Part shown: piece by piece, positions 1-5,966 of the stretch | Position numbering within the stretch: the stretch's first letter is position 1 | Layout of the letters: each line of letters starts with the position of its first letter | From: Methanosarcinales archaeon | Lineage (GTDB): Archaea; Halobacteriota; Syntropharchaeia; Alkanophagales; Methanospirareceae | Reading direction: 5' to 3' | DNA: 8,009 nucleotides | Assembly (NCBI GenBank): GCA_030665925.1 | Contig: DAOUYX010000063.1 | Span: 1 to 8,009 of the forward strand | Translations under genes and position numbers: made by a program | Notes under the pieces: generated by a model | The model's input: the letters and a program-made list of their open reading frames with translations, nothing else | Told to the model about the DNA's origin: nothing | The model's database searches: none

Positions 1-269
1 ATTCTCCGTGCTATGCTTTTTACTTCTGCATCTTCACCAGTGCTCGAACTGGCGATTTGAGAGAATCTTTCCGGAGAAAAGCCTTCACTGTCAATAAAAA
101 TTACACTCTTTTCTTCTCTTGCGCATTCTATCGCCACCTGAAGGCAGATATTGGTCTTTCCACTGCCCGCCTCGCCGTACAACTGTGTAACGGTGCCCGA
201 TTCGAAGCCCCCACCTAACAGCTCGTCTATGCTCTTACATCCAGTGCTATATTTCGTGAGAAGTTGCAT
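1..269 (-). CDS. radB: DNA repair and recombination protein RadB, N-terminal part (cut by window edge)
   Basis: RadB is the short archaeal RecA/RadA paralogue, an ATP-binding protein thought to assist homologous recombination. Only the first 89 residues are visible; the gene runs off the left edge. The reading starts at ATG 269-267 with MQLLTKYSTGCKSIDELLGG, the usual opening of the RadB core, which lacks the N-terminal helix-hairpin-helix domain of RadA. A Walker A loop, GEAGSGKT, is at residues 32-39, followed by the family stretch with VIFIDSEGFSPERF at about 56-69. There is no strong ribosome binding site. A small AT-rich hairpin lies six bases before the ATG. The gene is 98 bases downstream of the M24 peptidase on the same strand and has its own possible TATA box, so it may be transcribed separately. 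The assignment rests on family recognition; RadB over RadA is favoured by the start immediately at the ATPase core. Confidence 0.9.
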   Translation of the reverse strand, partial: MQLLTKYSTGCKSIDELLGGGFESGTVTQLYGEAGSGKTNICLQVAIECAREEKSVIFIDSEGFSPERFSQIASSSTGEDAEVKSIARR

Positions 270-275
270 TGAAAT

Positions 276-294
276 CTTTCTTTAAAAAAGAAAG
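276..294. repeat. AT-rich hairpin before radB start
   Basis: CTTTCTTT and AAAGAAAG form a perfect 8-bp inverted repeat around a three-base AAA loop. On the radB strand it ends six bases before the start codon, so it would lie in the 5' leader. A nearly identical 18-mer (one mismatch) occurs at 6861-6878, which suggests a dispersed small element rather than chance AT-richness. Confidence 0.55.
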
Positions 295-310
295 CGTTAC
301 CAAAGAAAAA

Positions 311-321
311 GTTTAATTATT
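311..321 (-). promoter_or_regulatory. possible TATA box of radB
   Basis: Read on the minus strand this is AATAATTAAAC, an archaeal TATA-like stretch whose centre is about 47 bases before the radB ATG. It would place transcription start near 290 and give a leader of about 20 bases that carries the AT-rich hairpin. The match is only fair and the region is AT-rich overall, so this is tentative. Confidence 0.3.
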
Positions 322-356
322 TCGCGAAGCTGCGAAGCATTTTTGGTCAATCTTTT

Positions 357-372
357 CTTAAAACGTTTTAAG
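357..372. repeat. perfect 16-bp palindrome over the peptidase stop codon
   Basis: CTTAAAACGTTTTAAG is its own reverse complement and contains the TAA stop (370-368) of the M24 peptidase gene. It could end transcription of that gene or be a protein binding site between it and radB. No uridine run follows it on the minus strand, so a terminator role is not clear. Confidence 0.4.
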
Positions 373-1510
373 TAATCCCAAGCTTCTTCTCTAACCTCGT
401 CAGGTTCTCACAGCCGTTCTTCAGCACGAGCACCATATCCTCCAGTCTGACTCCCCCCACTTCGGGGTCATACAACCCGGGCTCTATGGTAATTACATTC
501 CCTTTTTGCAATACGTACTCATTATCACTAACACTGGGGTTTTCGTGCACATTGAGTCCAACTCCATGCCCTGTGGAATGAATGAATCCTCTTTTACCGC
601 CGGTTCTTATCGTATCGTATCCCCGCTCCTCGAATATATCGCACACACAATTATGCACGTCGCGGCATGTTACACCCGCCTGTACAAGCGCTAATGCGGC
701 GTTTTGAGCCGCCAGAACCGCTTCGTACATCTCATTTATTCTATTTTCCGGCTCACCTTTAACGACAGTCCTGGTCATATCCGCAAAATATCGTTCCACC
801 TTCAATCGCGGGAAAATATCTATGATGATGGGCTCATTTGCGACGAGGGGACCAGTGCCAGAGAAATGCGGGTCGGCAGCCCTTTTCCCGCATGCTACTA
901 TCGGCTCGCCACCATCGCAGGTACAGCCCGCATCAATCAATGCGTGTTCGATGTATGCCTTTACTCTATCAGAAGTCAGGATTTCTCCGTTCTCCATCAA
1001 AACGTTTCCGTTCACCGTAGATCCTTCTATAACTGATATAGCAAGAGCCATTGCCTTCTCGCATGCGCTTTGTGCCTTTTTCATATACGTTATTTCCCGT
1101 TCGTCCTTTATCTCCCGCTCCTTCGTCATTATCACTTCCTCCACTGGAACCACTTCTATGCCACTCTTCTTCAGTTCCTCGGCGGTATATAAATTGAAAT
1201 ATCCCGGCACTTCTATTGACTCTACCTGTTCTTCCTGAAGAATTTTCATAATAAGCTCTTCCGTTTTAAGGTCATGGCCGTAGTCAAGCGAAGAGCGAAC
1301 GTCATTTACAACTGATTCTTTTCTCGCTCGTTCGTACTCCATCCGCGACACAATGAGAATGTCTTTTCGTTCGTGAGGGAAACAAAGATAAATAAAAGGG
1401 TCTGCGGCGAGAAAACGAGTGGCGTAATACATGTCACCGTTACGCATGCTCTCGCTGACCATTAAAAGCGGTTTTTTCGGTTCGTTTGCACTTTCTGTTT
1501 CATTTGACAT
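368..1510 (-). CDS. M24 family metallopeptidase, Xaa-Pro aminopeptidase type
   Basis: This 380-residue protein probably removes N-terminal residues preceding proline, or acts as a dipeptidase, in the cytoplasm; the exact substrate cannot be read from sequence. An N-terminal creatinase-like domain (about 15-125) precedes a pita-bread catalytic domain (about 130-375). All five expected metal ligands are present: D231 in IIIDIFPR, D244 in FADMTRT, H315 in HSTGHGVG, E343 in TIEPG and E357 in GVRLED. An additional conserved-type histidine, H215, is in DPHFSGTG. The length is normal for archaeal PepQ/PepP-like proteins. The ATG at 1510 is supported by a TATA-like box about 36 bases upstream and there is no Shine-Dalgarno sequence; M17 is a less likely alternative start. 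There is no signal peptide. The gene is divergent from the DUF2117 gene. The family call is sure, the specificity is not. Confidence 0.92.
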   Translation of the reverse strand: MSNETESANEPKKPLLMVSESMRNGDMYYATRFLAADPFIYLCFPHERKDILIVSRMEYERARKESVVNDVRSSLDYGHDLKTEELIMKILQEEQVESIEVPGYFNLYTAEELKKSGIEVVPVEEVIMTKEREIKDEREITYMKKAQSACEKAMALAISVIEGSTVNGNVLMENGEILTSDRVKAYIEHALIDAGCTCDGGEPIVACGKRAADPHFSGTGPLVANEPIIIDIFPRLKVERYFADMTRTVVKGEPENRINEMYEAVLAAQNAALALVQAGVTCRDVHNCVCDIFEERGYDTIRTGGKRGFIHSTGHGVGLNVHENPSVSDNEYVLQKGNVITIEPGLYDPEVGGVRLEDMVLVLKNGCENLTRLEKKLGIT

Positions 1511-1540
1511 GTTTTTATGATTAGATTAGGTTTGTCACTA

Positions 1541-1551
1541 CAAAATATAAA
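1541..1551 (-). promoter_or_regulatory. TATA box of the M24 peptidase gene
   Basis: On the minus strand this reads TTTATATTTTG, a good archaeal TATA box preceded by the purine-poor CCTTCC stretch. Its centre is about 36 bases before the ATG at 1510, which predicts a short leader of roughly ten bases and fits the absence of a ribosome binding site. Confidence 0.6.
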
Positions 1552-1583
1552 GGAAGGTTACTGGGACTCCGGACTAAAACAGG

Positions 1584-1606
1584 GTTGCCGAATCCTCCAC
1601 GGCAAC
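1584..1606. repeat. GC-rich hairpin in the divergent intergenic region
   Basis: GTTGCCG (1584-1590) and CGGCAAC (1600-1606) are perfect 7-bp inverted arms around a nine-base loop, AATCCTCCA. The site is between the divergent peptidase and DUF2117 genes, upstream of both, in otherwise AT-rich sequence. It could be an operator, part of a small RNA, or a relic of a repeat. No function can be assigned. Confidence 0.5.
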
Positions 1607-1701
1607 AAATTCCACAATTTCTTACCATACCCTAAATTCGTAGCAAGGCAATTAACAAAAAAATAAGTTTTTGTGTATAACTGATAGATAAAGAAGTAAT
1701 A

Positions 1702-2916
1702 ATGAAACCCTTAGGATTGCTCATTCACGGACCGGAGGTAGTAGATGAAGGCGAAGCAGAAGAAGCAATAGAAACGCTAAAGGAATCGGGGTTTGAGGTA
1801 GAAGCGGCTTTGGGTGGTATATCTGGTAAAACTGCGGTTATCGATGCCGGCATGCAGCACGTAATAGACATAAGCAAGGATATGAGACCCTCTGAAGTGG
1901 TGGACGATTTCTTAAAGCGAGGAATAGACTTTATCGTGTTGGTGAACCATGCGAAGACCGAAGAGAGCGGCTTCGTACTTGGCGAGGGCATTCTGCGGAA
2001 TTTTTTAAAACGCGGGGGAGCAAGGGAGAATCTTTCGTTTGTGCAGTTGGAATACAACAGCAAGATTATTATTCGCTGGCTCGTAAAGCCCGGCGATGAG
2101 AATGTATATGGGAAGATAACGGGTGCTCTCAGCGAGTTCAAGGAGAAAGAACCCAACAAGCTTGAATTACGATGCAGAAAAGAATCGGATTTGACGTATA
2201 GGGAAATACGGGGTGTGCATCCCGGCGAGAAAATCGTTGTGGATGGCGTCGTTATCGGCACGGTTTCGGGTGAAAGCAGAAATAATAGTGTTACGTTGGT
2301 CGCGAAAGAGGGCAAACTGGTAAAAGTCCTGGGTGGCACGTTGATAAAGCACAACCTTGAGAAGCTGCCCACTTTGGACCTAGAGAGAGAGATGGTAAAA
2401 ACCGCATCGGTGATTAGACGGACGAACCCGAAACGAGTAGAAAGAGGTGGGATGTCCGGGAAGGGAAAGAAGAAAAAGAAGATAGCTTGCTTTTTCTACA
2501 CCGTTGAGACGCTTTTTCCGAAGCTTGAGGAGAAGGATGCCGATGTTGAAGTTGCGGTAACCATAGGGGACGATACGACAAGCATTGCCGGTGACATACT
2601 GAAGAGGTTTGGCATTCGCATGATTGGCATTACAGATGGCGACGCAGATGGATTGATCGCGGGTATAGAAAGCGGGGCTTTAGATGAATACGCGAAATTC
2701 CTACCGCCGGGTTCGGTTATAATCCGGTTAAAGCCGGAAACAGACGACGTTATCGGGGAGATGGTGCGGAAGGATATTTTTAAGGGAAGCGATGAAATCG
2801 AACTGGAAGGTGATGTTGAGACGCGATTTGAGGAATTGAAACATCGCATACTCGACCTGGCTAAGGATGATATTATCGGCGTATTGAACTCTTCAACTGC
2901 AACGTGCGAAATGTAA
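1702..2916 (+). CDS. DUF2117 family protein, conserved archaeal protein of unknown function
   Basis: This 404-residue soluble protein matches, by recognition, the archaeal DUF2117 family of methanogens and relatives; its function is unknown. The N-terminal part (about 1-220) opens with the family-type LIHGPEVVDEGEAE and contains a Rossmann-like alternation plus a small beta-rich stretch at about 165-215. A basic linker GKGKKKKK at 253-260 leads to a C-terminal domain (about 260-400) with TIGDDTTSIAGDIL (287-300) and GITDGDADGLI (309-319). These acidic DD and DGD clusters could bind a metal or nucleotide, which is inference. The start ATG follows AAAGAAGTAATA, a weak binding site. It is the first gene of a plus-strand run, 59 bases before the first CBS gene. 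Family assignment is fairly sure; no pathway can be named from the neighbours. Confidence 0.82.
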   Translation: MKPLGLLIHGPEVVDEGEAEEAIETLKESGFEVEAALGGISGKTAVIDAGMQHVIDISKDMRPSEVVDDFLKRGIDFIVLVNHAKTEESGFVLGEGILRNFLKRGGARENLSFVQLEYNSKIIIRWLVKPGDENVYGKITGALSEFKEKEPNKLELRCRKESDLTYREIRGVHPGEKIVVDGVVIGTVSGESRNNSVTLVAKEGKLVKVLGGTLIKHNLEKLPTLDLEREMVKTASVIRRTNPKRVERGGMSGKGKKKKKIACFFYTVETLFPKLEEKDADVEVAVTIGDDTTSIAGDILKRFGIRMIGITDGDADGLIAGIESGALDEYAKFLPPGSVIIRLKPETDDVIGEMVRKDIFKGSDEIELEGDVETRFEELKHRILDLAKDDIIGVLNSSTATCEM

Positions 2917-2975
2917 AAAGCGAAAAATTTATGAGTACTTATTTCGATATTTATAGTTTATATAGTGAAGAAGAA

Positions 2976-3389
2976 ATGGCAGGAGAAATGTTAGAGGTTA
3001 GGGATGTGATGACACCAAATGTCGTTACTGAAGATGAAGACACGCCTGTCACTGTAATATCGCGAGATATGGAATTGTCCGGGATAGGGAGCGTAGTGAT
3101 AACAAAGGCGGGCAAACCGGTGGGTATTGTTACTGACCGCGATATAGCAATAAAAATTTTTATAACGGGGAGAGATCCAAGTGCAGTAAGAGCAAAAGAG
3201 ATCATGTCTTCACCTTTGCTCACCATAGGGCCCGACGCATCGCTGCAGAACGCATGCGAGTTCATGGCTGACAGGGGCATAGGAACACTGCCGGTGATTG
3301 AAGATGATGAACTCATAGGCGTTATAAGTGTTAGAAACATCTTGACGAGAAGCCCAACGTGTGTCCACAAATTCTATCCAGCGGAATGA
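2976..3389 (+). CDS. stand-alone CBS-pair protein (copy 1)
   Basis: The 137-residue protein consists only of two CBS motifs, about residues 8-62 and 74-127, which fold as one Bateman module and usually sense adenine nucleotides or S-adenosylmethionine. Hallmarks are VRDVMTPN near the start, GIVTDRDIAIK at 50-60, AKEIMSSP at 73-80, LPVIEDD at 105-111 and GVISVRNIL at 115-123. There is no attached enzyme or DNA-binding domain, so its partner is unknown. The frame is open upstream to ATG 2904 inside the DUF2117 gene. ATG 2976 is preferred because the protein then aligns residue for residue with the next gene, and because both genes carry TATAGTGAA just before the start. AT-rich candidate promoter boxes are at 2922-2931 and 2947-2965. 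It is clearly a paralogue of the next gene. Confidence 0.85.
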   Translation: MAGEMLEVRDVMTPNVVTEDEDTPVTVISRDMELSGIGSVVITKAGKPVGIVTDRDIAIKIFITGRDPSAVRAKEIMSSPLLTIGPDASLQNACEFMADRGIGTLPVIEDDELIGVISVRNILTRSPTCVHKFYPAE

Positions 3390-3397
3390 TTGATAGG

Positions 3398-3477
3398 CAG
3401 CAGAGGTTTGGGTGCACTTGCACGGAGATGCTGAGGGAGAATCTTTAAACAATCGTATTCCTCTTTTTTATTTTTAG
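3398..3477 (+). terminator. possible terminator region between the CBS genes
   Basis: An imperfect hairpin (outer arms CAGCA 3398-3402 and TGCTG 3429-3433, inner arms GTGC and GCAC around 3416-3419) is followed by a T-rich tract, TTTTTTATTTTT, at 3464-3475. T-rich tracts commonly end archaeal transcripts. The same tract may also serve as promoter sequence for the second CBS gene, so the role is ambiguous. Confidence 0.3.
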
Positions 3478-3502
3478 TTTAGTTAGGATATAGTGAATAA
3501 AG

Positions 3503-3910
3503 GTGGAAAAAGCAAAGATGAAAGTTAAAGATATAATGAGCCGTCCGATCATCGTAGAAGATGAAGGAGCTTTGGTGACCAAGGTCGCGGAAGATATGGA
3601 AGAGTTGGGAATAGGGAGTGTGGTGGTAACAAAAGAGGGAGAACCCGCGGGAATAATTACCGAACGAGACATAGCATTAAAGGTTTTACTGAAGAACAAA
3701 AGAGCAAGCGAAGTAAGAGCGAAAGAAATCATGACTTCACCTTTGGCGACTATCGAGCCCGAAGCATCCGTGGAGGATGCGTGCAAGCTCGCAGCTCGGA
3801 AGCGCATAAAAAGACTGCCAGTGGTTGAAAATGGCGTACTCGTAGGGATCGTAAGTATTCGGGATCTGTTAACGAGGAAACCGGAGTACGTGAGGGAGTT
3901 TTACTTCTAA
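3503..3910 (+). CDS. stand-alone CBS-pair protein (copy 2)
   Basis: This 135-residue protein is a second two-CBS module, probably a nucleotide-sensing regulator with unknown partner. Hallmarks are VKDIMSRP at 8-15, GIITERDIALK at 50-60, AKEIMTSP at 73-80, LPVVENG at 105-111 and GIVSIRDLL at 115-123. It aligns without a gap to the preceding protein, with about half of the residues identical, so the two arose by tandem duplication. The GTG at 3503 is chosen because it gives exactly the same N-terminal length as copy 1 and lies six bases after GTGA; ATG 3518 (M6), eleven bases after GGTGG, is a real alternative. A T-rich promoter-like stretch precedes it. The C-terminal copy-2 residues are more basic at the second motif (AARKRIKR), so ligand or partner may differ from copy 1. 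Confidence 0.85.
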   Translation: MEKAKMKVKDIMSRPIIVEDEGALVTKVAEDMEELGIGSVVVTKEGEPAGIITERDIALKVLLKNKRASEVRAKEIMTSPLATIEPEASVEDACKLAARKRIKRLPVVENGVLVGIVSIRDLLTRKPEYVREFYF

Positions 3911-3922
3911 CGACATTCTCAG

Positions 3923-4030
3923 ATTAACCGCGGAGCTCACAGAGAGCGCAGAGAGTAGGGATTTGATTTATTCGAGACCTAAAGGTATATATATCTTATC
4001 TCTGCGAACTCGGCGTTCTCTGCGGTGAAT
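3923..4030. repeat. large imperfect palindrome with CGCAGAGA-type arms
   Basis: The left arm (3923-3954) and the reverse complement of the right arm (3999-4030) match at 24 of 32 positions without gaps, around a 44-base AT-rich centre that includes TATATATA. Both arms contain ACCGC near the outer end and CGCAGAGA at the inner end, with AGAG recurring about every ten bases. Similar 'accgcagagacgcagaga' repeats are, to my knowledge, scattered through many bacterial and archaeal genomes. The element fills the gap between two convergent genes, where it could fold in both transcripts. A terminator, a MITE-like mobile repeat or a DNA-binding site are all possible. Confidence 0.7.
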
Positions 4031-4062
4031 TTAAAATATGACAAAGTCAAGCTATGTAGCAA

Positions 4063-4416
4063 TCACATCAATCCTTCTTCCATTAATGCCCGCATGGTTC
4101 TATCACAAGCGGTTGTAGCACGCGATACCGCACTGCCGAGGGTTGCATGTGCCTCCGAAAAAGCGCCCTCTTCTATCAGTCTTTTCACTGGCTTTACCGT
4201 TTCTTCCACCCGCTCGAATTCTGGCATTCCCGTGGCCTTCAAAGCTAATGCGGTCTCGGTGGATAGAGCGTCAAAGAACGCGAACATTACTTTTTTCGCG
4301 CCCTCTAATTCATCTCCCTGTAGCGTTTCTAATACCTGCAGCATCTTAGAGCAGACGATCAGCGCGGATTTTATCCGCTCTGCAAATTGGTAACCTATTA
4401 TCTCCTTTTTCATCAT
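4063..4416 (-). CDS. small all-helical hypothetical protein
   Basis: I do not recognise this 117-residue protein. It looks cytoplasmic and almost wholly alpha-helical, with amphipathic helices at about 3-28, 35-57, 65-86 and 88-115, no signal peptide and no membrane segment. Cysteines are few (one near residue 22 and one near 103) and form no metal motif. The ATG at 4416 is chosen; ATG 4413 and GTG 4422 are alternatives, with AAAGGT about ten bases before 4416. The gene is divergent from purA with 67 bases between starts, and a single TATA-like element sits between them. The complementary frame on the plus strand is also open but serine-rich and lacks protein-like character, so the minus strand is taken as coding. 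Helical-bundle regulators and small adaptor proteins have this shape, but no function is claimed. Confidence 0.7.
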   Translation of the reverse strand: MMKKEIIGYQFAERIKSALIVCSKMLQVLETLQGDELEGAKKVMFAFFDALSTETALALKATGMPEFERVEETVKPVKRLIEEGAFSEAHATLGSAVSRATTACDRTMRALMEEGLM

Positions 4417-4440
4417 AATCACGAGTTACCTTTACCACAG

Positions 4441-4453
4441 CAATTTAAAAAAC
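4441..4453. promoter_or_regulatory. shared TATA-like element between purA and the helical protein gene
   Basis: CAATTTAAAAAAC is the only strong TATA-like stretch in the 67-base divergent gap. Its centre is about 37 bases before the purA ATG and about 31 before the start of the minus-strand gene, and TTTAAA in it is symmetric. It could direct transcription in either direction. Two separate overlapping boxes are equally possible. Confidence 0.5.
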
Positions 4454-4483
4454 TTTTTGTTGCACCGTAATAAATGGGTAGGC

Positions 4484-5494
4484 ATGCCATCAACAATATT
4501 AGTCGGGGGATTTTTTGGTGACGAGGGAAAAGGGAAGATTATCGCGTATCTTGCAAAGCATGACAAGCCGGACGTGGTTGCGCGAGGCGGTGTAGGACCC
4601 AATGCGGGGCATACGGTAATAGAAGAAAGGACAAGATATGCATTGAGAATGGTTCCTTCAGGATTGGTGTGTAAATCTGCACGGCTTCTTATCGGCGCCG
4701 GCGTATTGGTTGATCCCAGAGTGCTAAGAGGCGAAATAGAGTCTTTTGGGCTGCAGGGACGCGTGGGCGTGGACCGGCGTTGCGGCATTATAGAGCTGGA
4801 GCATATTGAAGCGGACAAGAGTGACGCGCATTTAAAGGGTAAAATAGGCTCCACGGGCACTGGATGTGGCCCTGCGAATTCAGCGCGAGTATTGAGGAAG
4901 GCAAGACAGGCAAAGGATGTAAAGGAGCTTGAGGAGTTCCTTTGTGACGTGCCGGTGGAAATAAATGAGGCGTTGGACCGTGGAAAGGGGGTGCTGGTAG
5001 AAGGTACGCAAGGGTTTGGTATTTCTTTGCTCTACGGGACTTACCCGTTCGTTACTTCTAAAGACACAACTGCCTCACAGATGGCTGCTGATGTGGGCAT
5101 AGGTCCTACACGAGTAGATGATGTCATCGTTGTATTCAAGTCATTTCCAACGCGAGTGGGTGAAGGGCCATTTGAAACGCAGATGACGGAAGAGAAAGCG
5201 GCGGAATTGCATATCGAGGAGTACGGTACGGTTACAAGGCGAAAAAGACGAATAGGAATGTGGGACGGAAAAATGGCTGCGTACTCTGCAATGATAAATG
5301 GCGCGACTATGATCGCATTGAGTGGTGTGGACAGGTTAGACGTGTCATGCAGAGGTGTAAAGGAGTACGAGGAGTTGAGCAAAGAGATAAAGGATTTTGT
5401 AGCTCAGGTTGAACGGGACATGCAAGTGCCAGTGAAATTGATCTCTACGGGACCTGAACTCTCGGAGATAGTGGATCTGCGGGAGAAAAAATAG
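4484..5494 (+). CDS. purA: adenylosuccinate synthetase, short archaeal form
   Basis: PurA joins IMP and aspartate using GTP to form adenylosuccinate, the first committed step to AMP. The 336-residue length is that of the archaeal form, about 90-100 residues shorter than bacterial PurA, so it is not truncated. Visible motifs are GDEGKGK at 12-18 with catalytic D13, GPNAGHT at 38-44 with catalytic H43, the IMP-site STGTGCGPA at 123-131, GTQGFGISLLYGTYPFVTS at 174-192, and the purine-synthetase-type TRRKRRIGMWD at 251-261 before a GVDRLDV base-recognition stretch. The ATG at 4484 starts directly at the first beta strand; an in-frame TTG at 4457 has no support. The TATA-like element at 4441-4453 is well placed. 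No other purine genes are adjacent. Confidence 0.96.
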   Translation: MPSTILVGGFFGDEGKGKIIAYLAKHDKPDVVARGGVGPNAGHTVIEERTRYALRMVPSGLVCKSARLLIGAGVLVDPRVLRGEIESFGLQGRVGVDRRCGIIELEHIEADKSDAHLKGKIGSTGTGCGPANSARVLRKARQAKDVKELEEFLCDVPVEINEALDRGKGVLVEGTQGFGISLLYGTYPFVTSKDTTASQMAADVGIGPTRVDDVIVVFKSFPTRVGEGPFETQMTEEKAAELHIEEYGTVTRRKRRIGMWDGKMAAYSAMINGATMIALSGVDRLDVSCRGVKEYEELSKEIKDFVAQVERDMQVPVKLISTGPELSEIVDLREKK

Positions 5495-5502
5495 GAAGGC
5501 TT

Positions 5503-5512
5503 CTTTTATATC
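5503..5512 (+). promoter_or_regulatory. TATA box of the hepT-mntA operon
   Basis: CTTTTATATC begins nine bases after the purA stop codon and its centre is about 27 bases before the hepT ATG. That spacing places transcription start almost at the start codon, so the mRNA is probably leaderless; no ribosome binding site is visible before the ATG. It indicates that the toxin-antitoxin pair is transcribed independently of purA. Confidence 0.6.
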
Positions 5513-5534
5513 ATGCGCGTAACATAAATGAATT

Positions 5535-5966
5535 ATGGACAGTGAAAGGTTGCGAAGATACATCGACAAGATAGAGCACATAGAAGAGCGGATTGAGGAT
5601 ATAAGAACGTGGTTAAATGAGAGAGAAGATATCAAGGAGATGGACAAGAAAACGCGCCTTGCAGTTTATAAAGCCATGCAAGAAGTGGTCGAAGCGTCAA
5701 CAGATATAGTCGCAATGATTTTAAAAGACGAAGGTAAGTTACCGAAAGATGATTATACGAATATAGAAAAGATATTTGAGTTAAATATAATAGATAGAAG
5801 TGTAAAAGAAGCGTTAAATGAAGCAGATGGTCTGAGGAATAGGTTGGTTCATGAATACAACGAGCTGAACGATGAAATAGCCTTAGAATCAATACAGAGT
5901 CTTTTAGTGCAGATAGAGGAATTTGTTGAAGCTGCTGTGAAGAAATGGCTGAAAGAGAGAGAATAG
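5535..5966 (+). CDS. hepT: HepT-type HEPN ribonuclease toxin
   Basis: HepT toxins of the HEPN (DUF86) family are small RNases that halt growth unless neutralised by the partner nucleotidyltransferase MntA. This 143-residue, all-helical protein has the complete R-X4-H-X-Y signature as RNRLVHEY at 101-108, with R101 and H106 as the expected catalytic residues and Y108 as the tyrosine that MntA AMPylates in studied systems. The N-terminal helices and the LAVYKAMQEVVEASTDIV stretch at 42-59 are typical of the family. Its end overlaps the start of mntA by 22 bases, which implies coupled translation. The toxin-first order matches the characterised HepT/MntA pairs. With an intact motif it is probably active; whether the physiological role is phage defence, plasmid or locus maintenance is not shown. 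Confidence 0.92.
   Translation: MDSERLRRYIDKIEHIEERIEDIRTWLNEREDIKEMDKKTRLAVYKAMQEVVEASTDIVAMILKDEGKLPKDDYTNIEKIFELNIIDRSVKEALNEADGLRNRLVHEYNELNDEIALESIQSLLVQIEEFVEAAVKKWLKERE

Noticed and set aside
1561..1640. tRNA or tRNA relic around the GC-rich hairpin
   Set aside because: One stem-loop is clear, but no acceptor stem, anticodon arm or T-loop could be fitted on either strand.
1725..2372. Long minus-strand open frame inside the DUF2117 gene
   Set aside because: Serine- and proline-rich complement of a recognised coding sequence; no independent start signal or family resemblance.
2904..2975. Upstream ATG giving the first CBS protein 24 extra residues
   Set aside because: The extension overlaps the end of the DUF2117 gene and reads through AT-rich promoter-like sequence. 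ATG 2976 gives the same length as the paralogue and has the shared TATAGTGAA before it.
4025..4393. Plus-strand open frame of 122 codons opposite the helical protein gene
   Set aside because: Rich in serine, asparagine and proline without any domain pattern, starts inside the palindromic element, and has the look of the complement of a helical, glutamate- and alanine-rich gene. The minus strand has the better start region.
4457..4483. In-frame TTG start for purA adding nine residues
   Set aside because: Family members begin directly before the first strand that leads to GDEGKGK; the TTG lies only a few bases after the probable TATA box.
4484..5494. purA as a truncated gene because it is about 90-100 residues shorter than bacterial PurA
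   Set aside because: The shorter length is the normal archaeal form, and the catalytic motifs and normal C-terminus are present.
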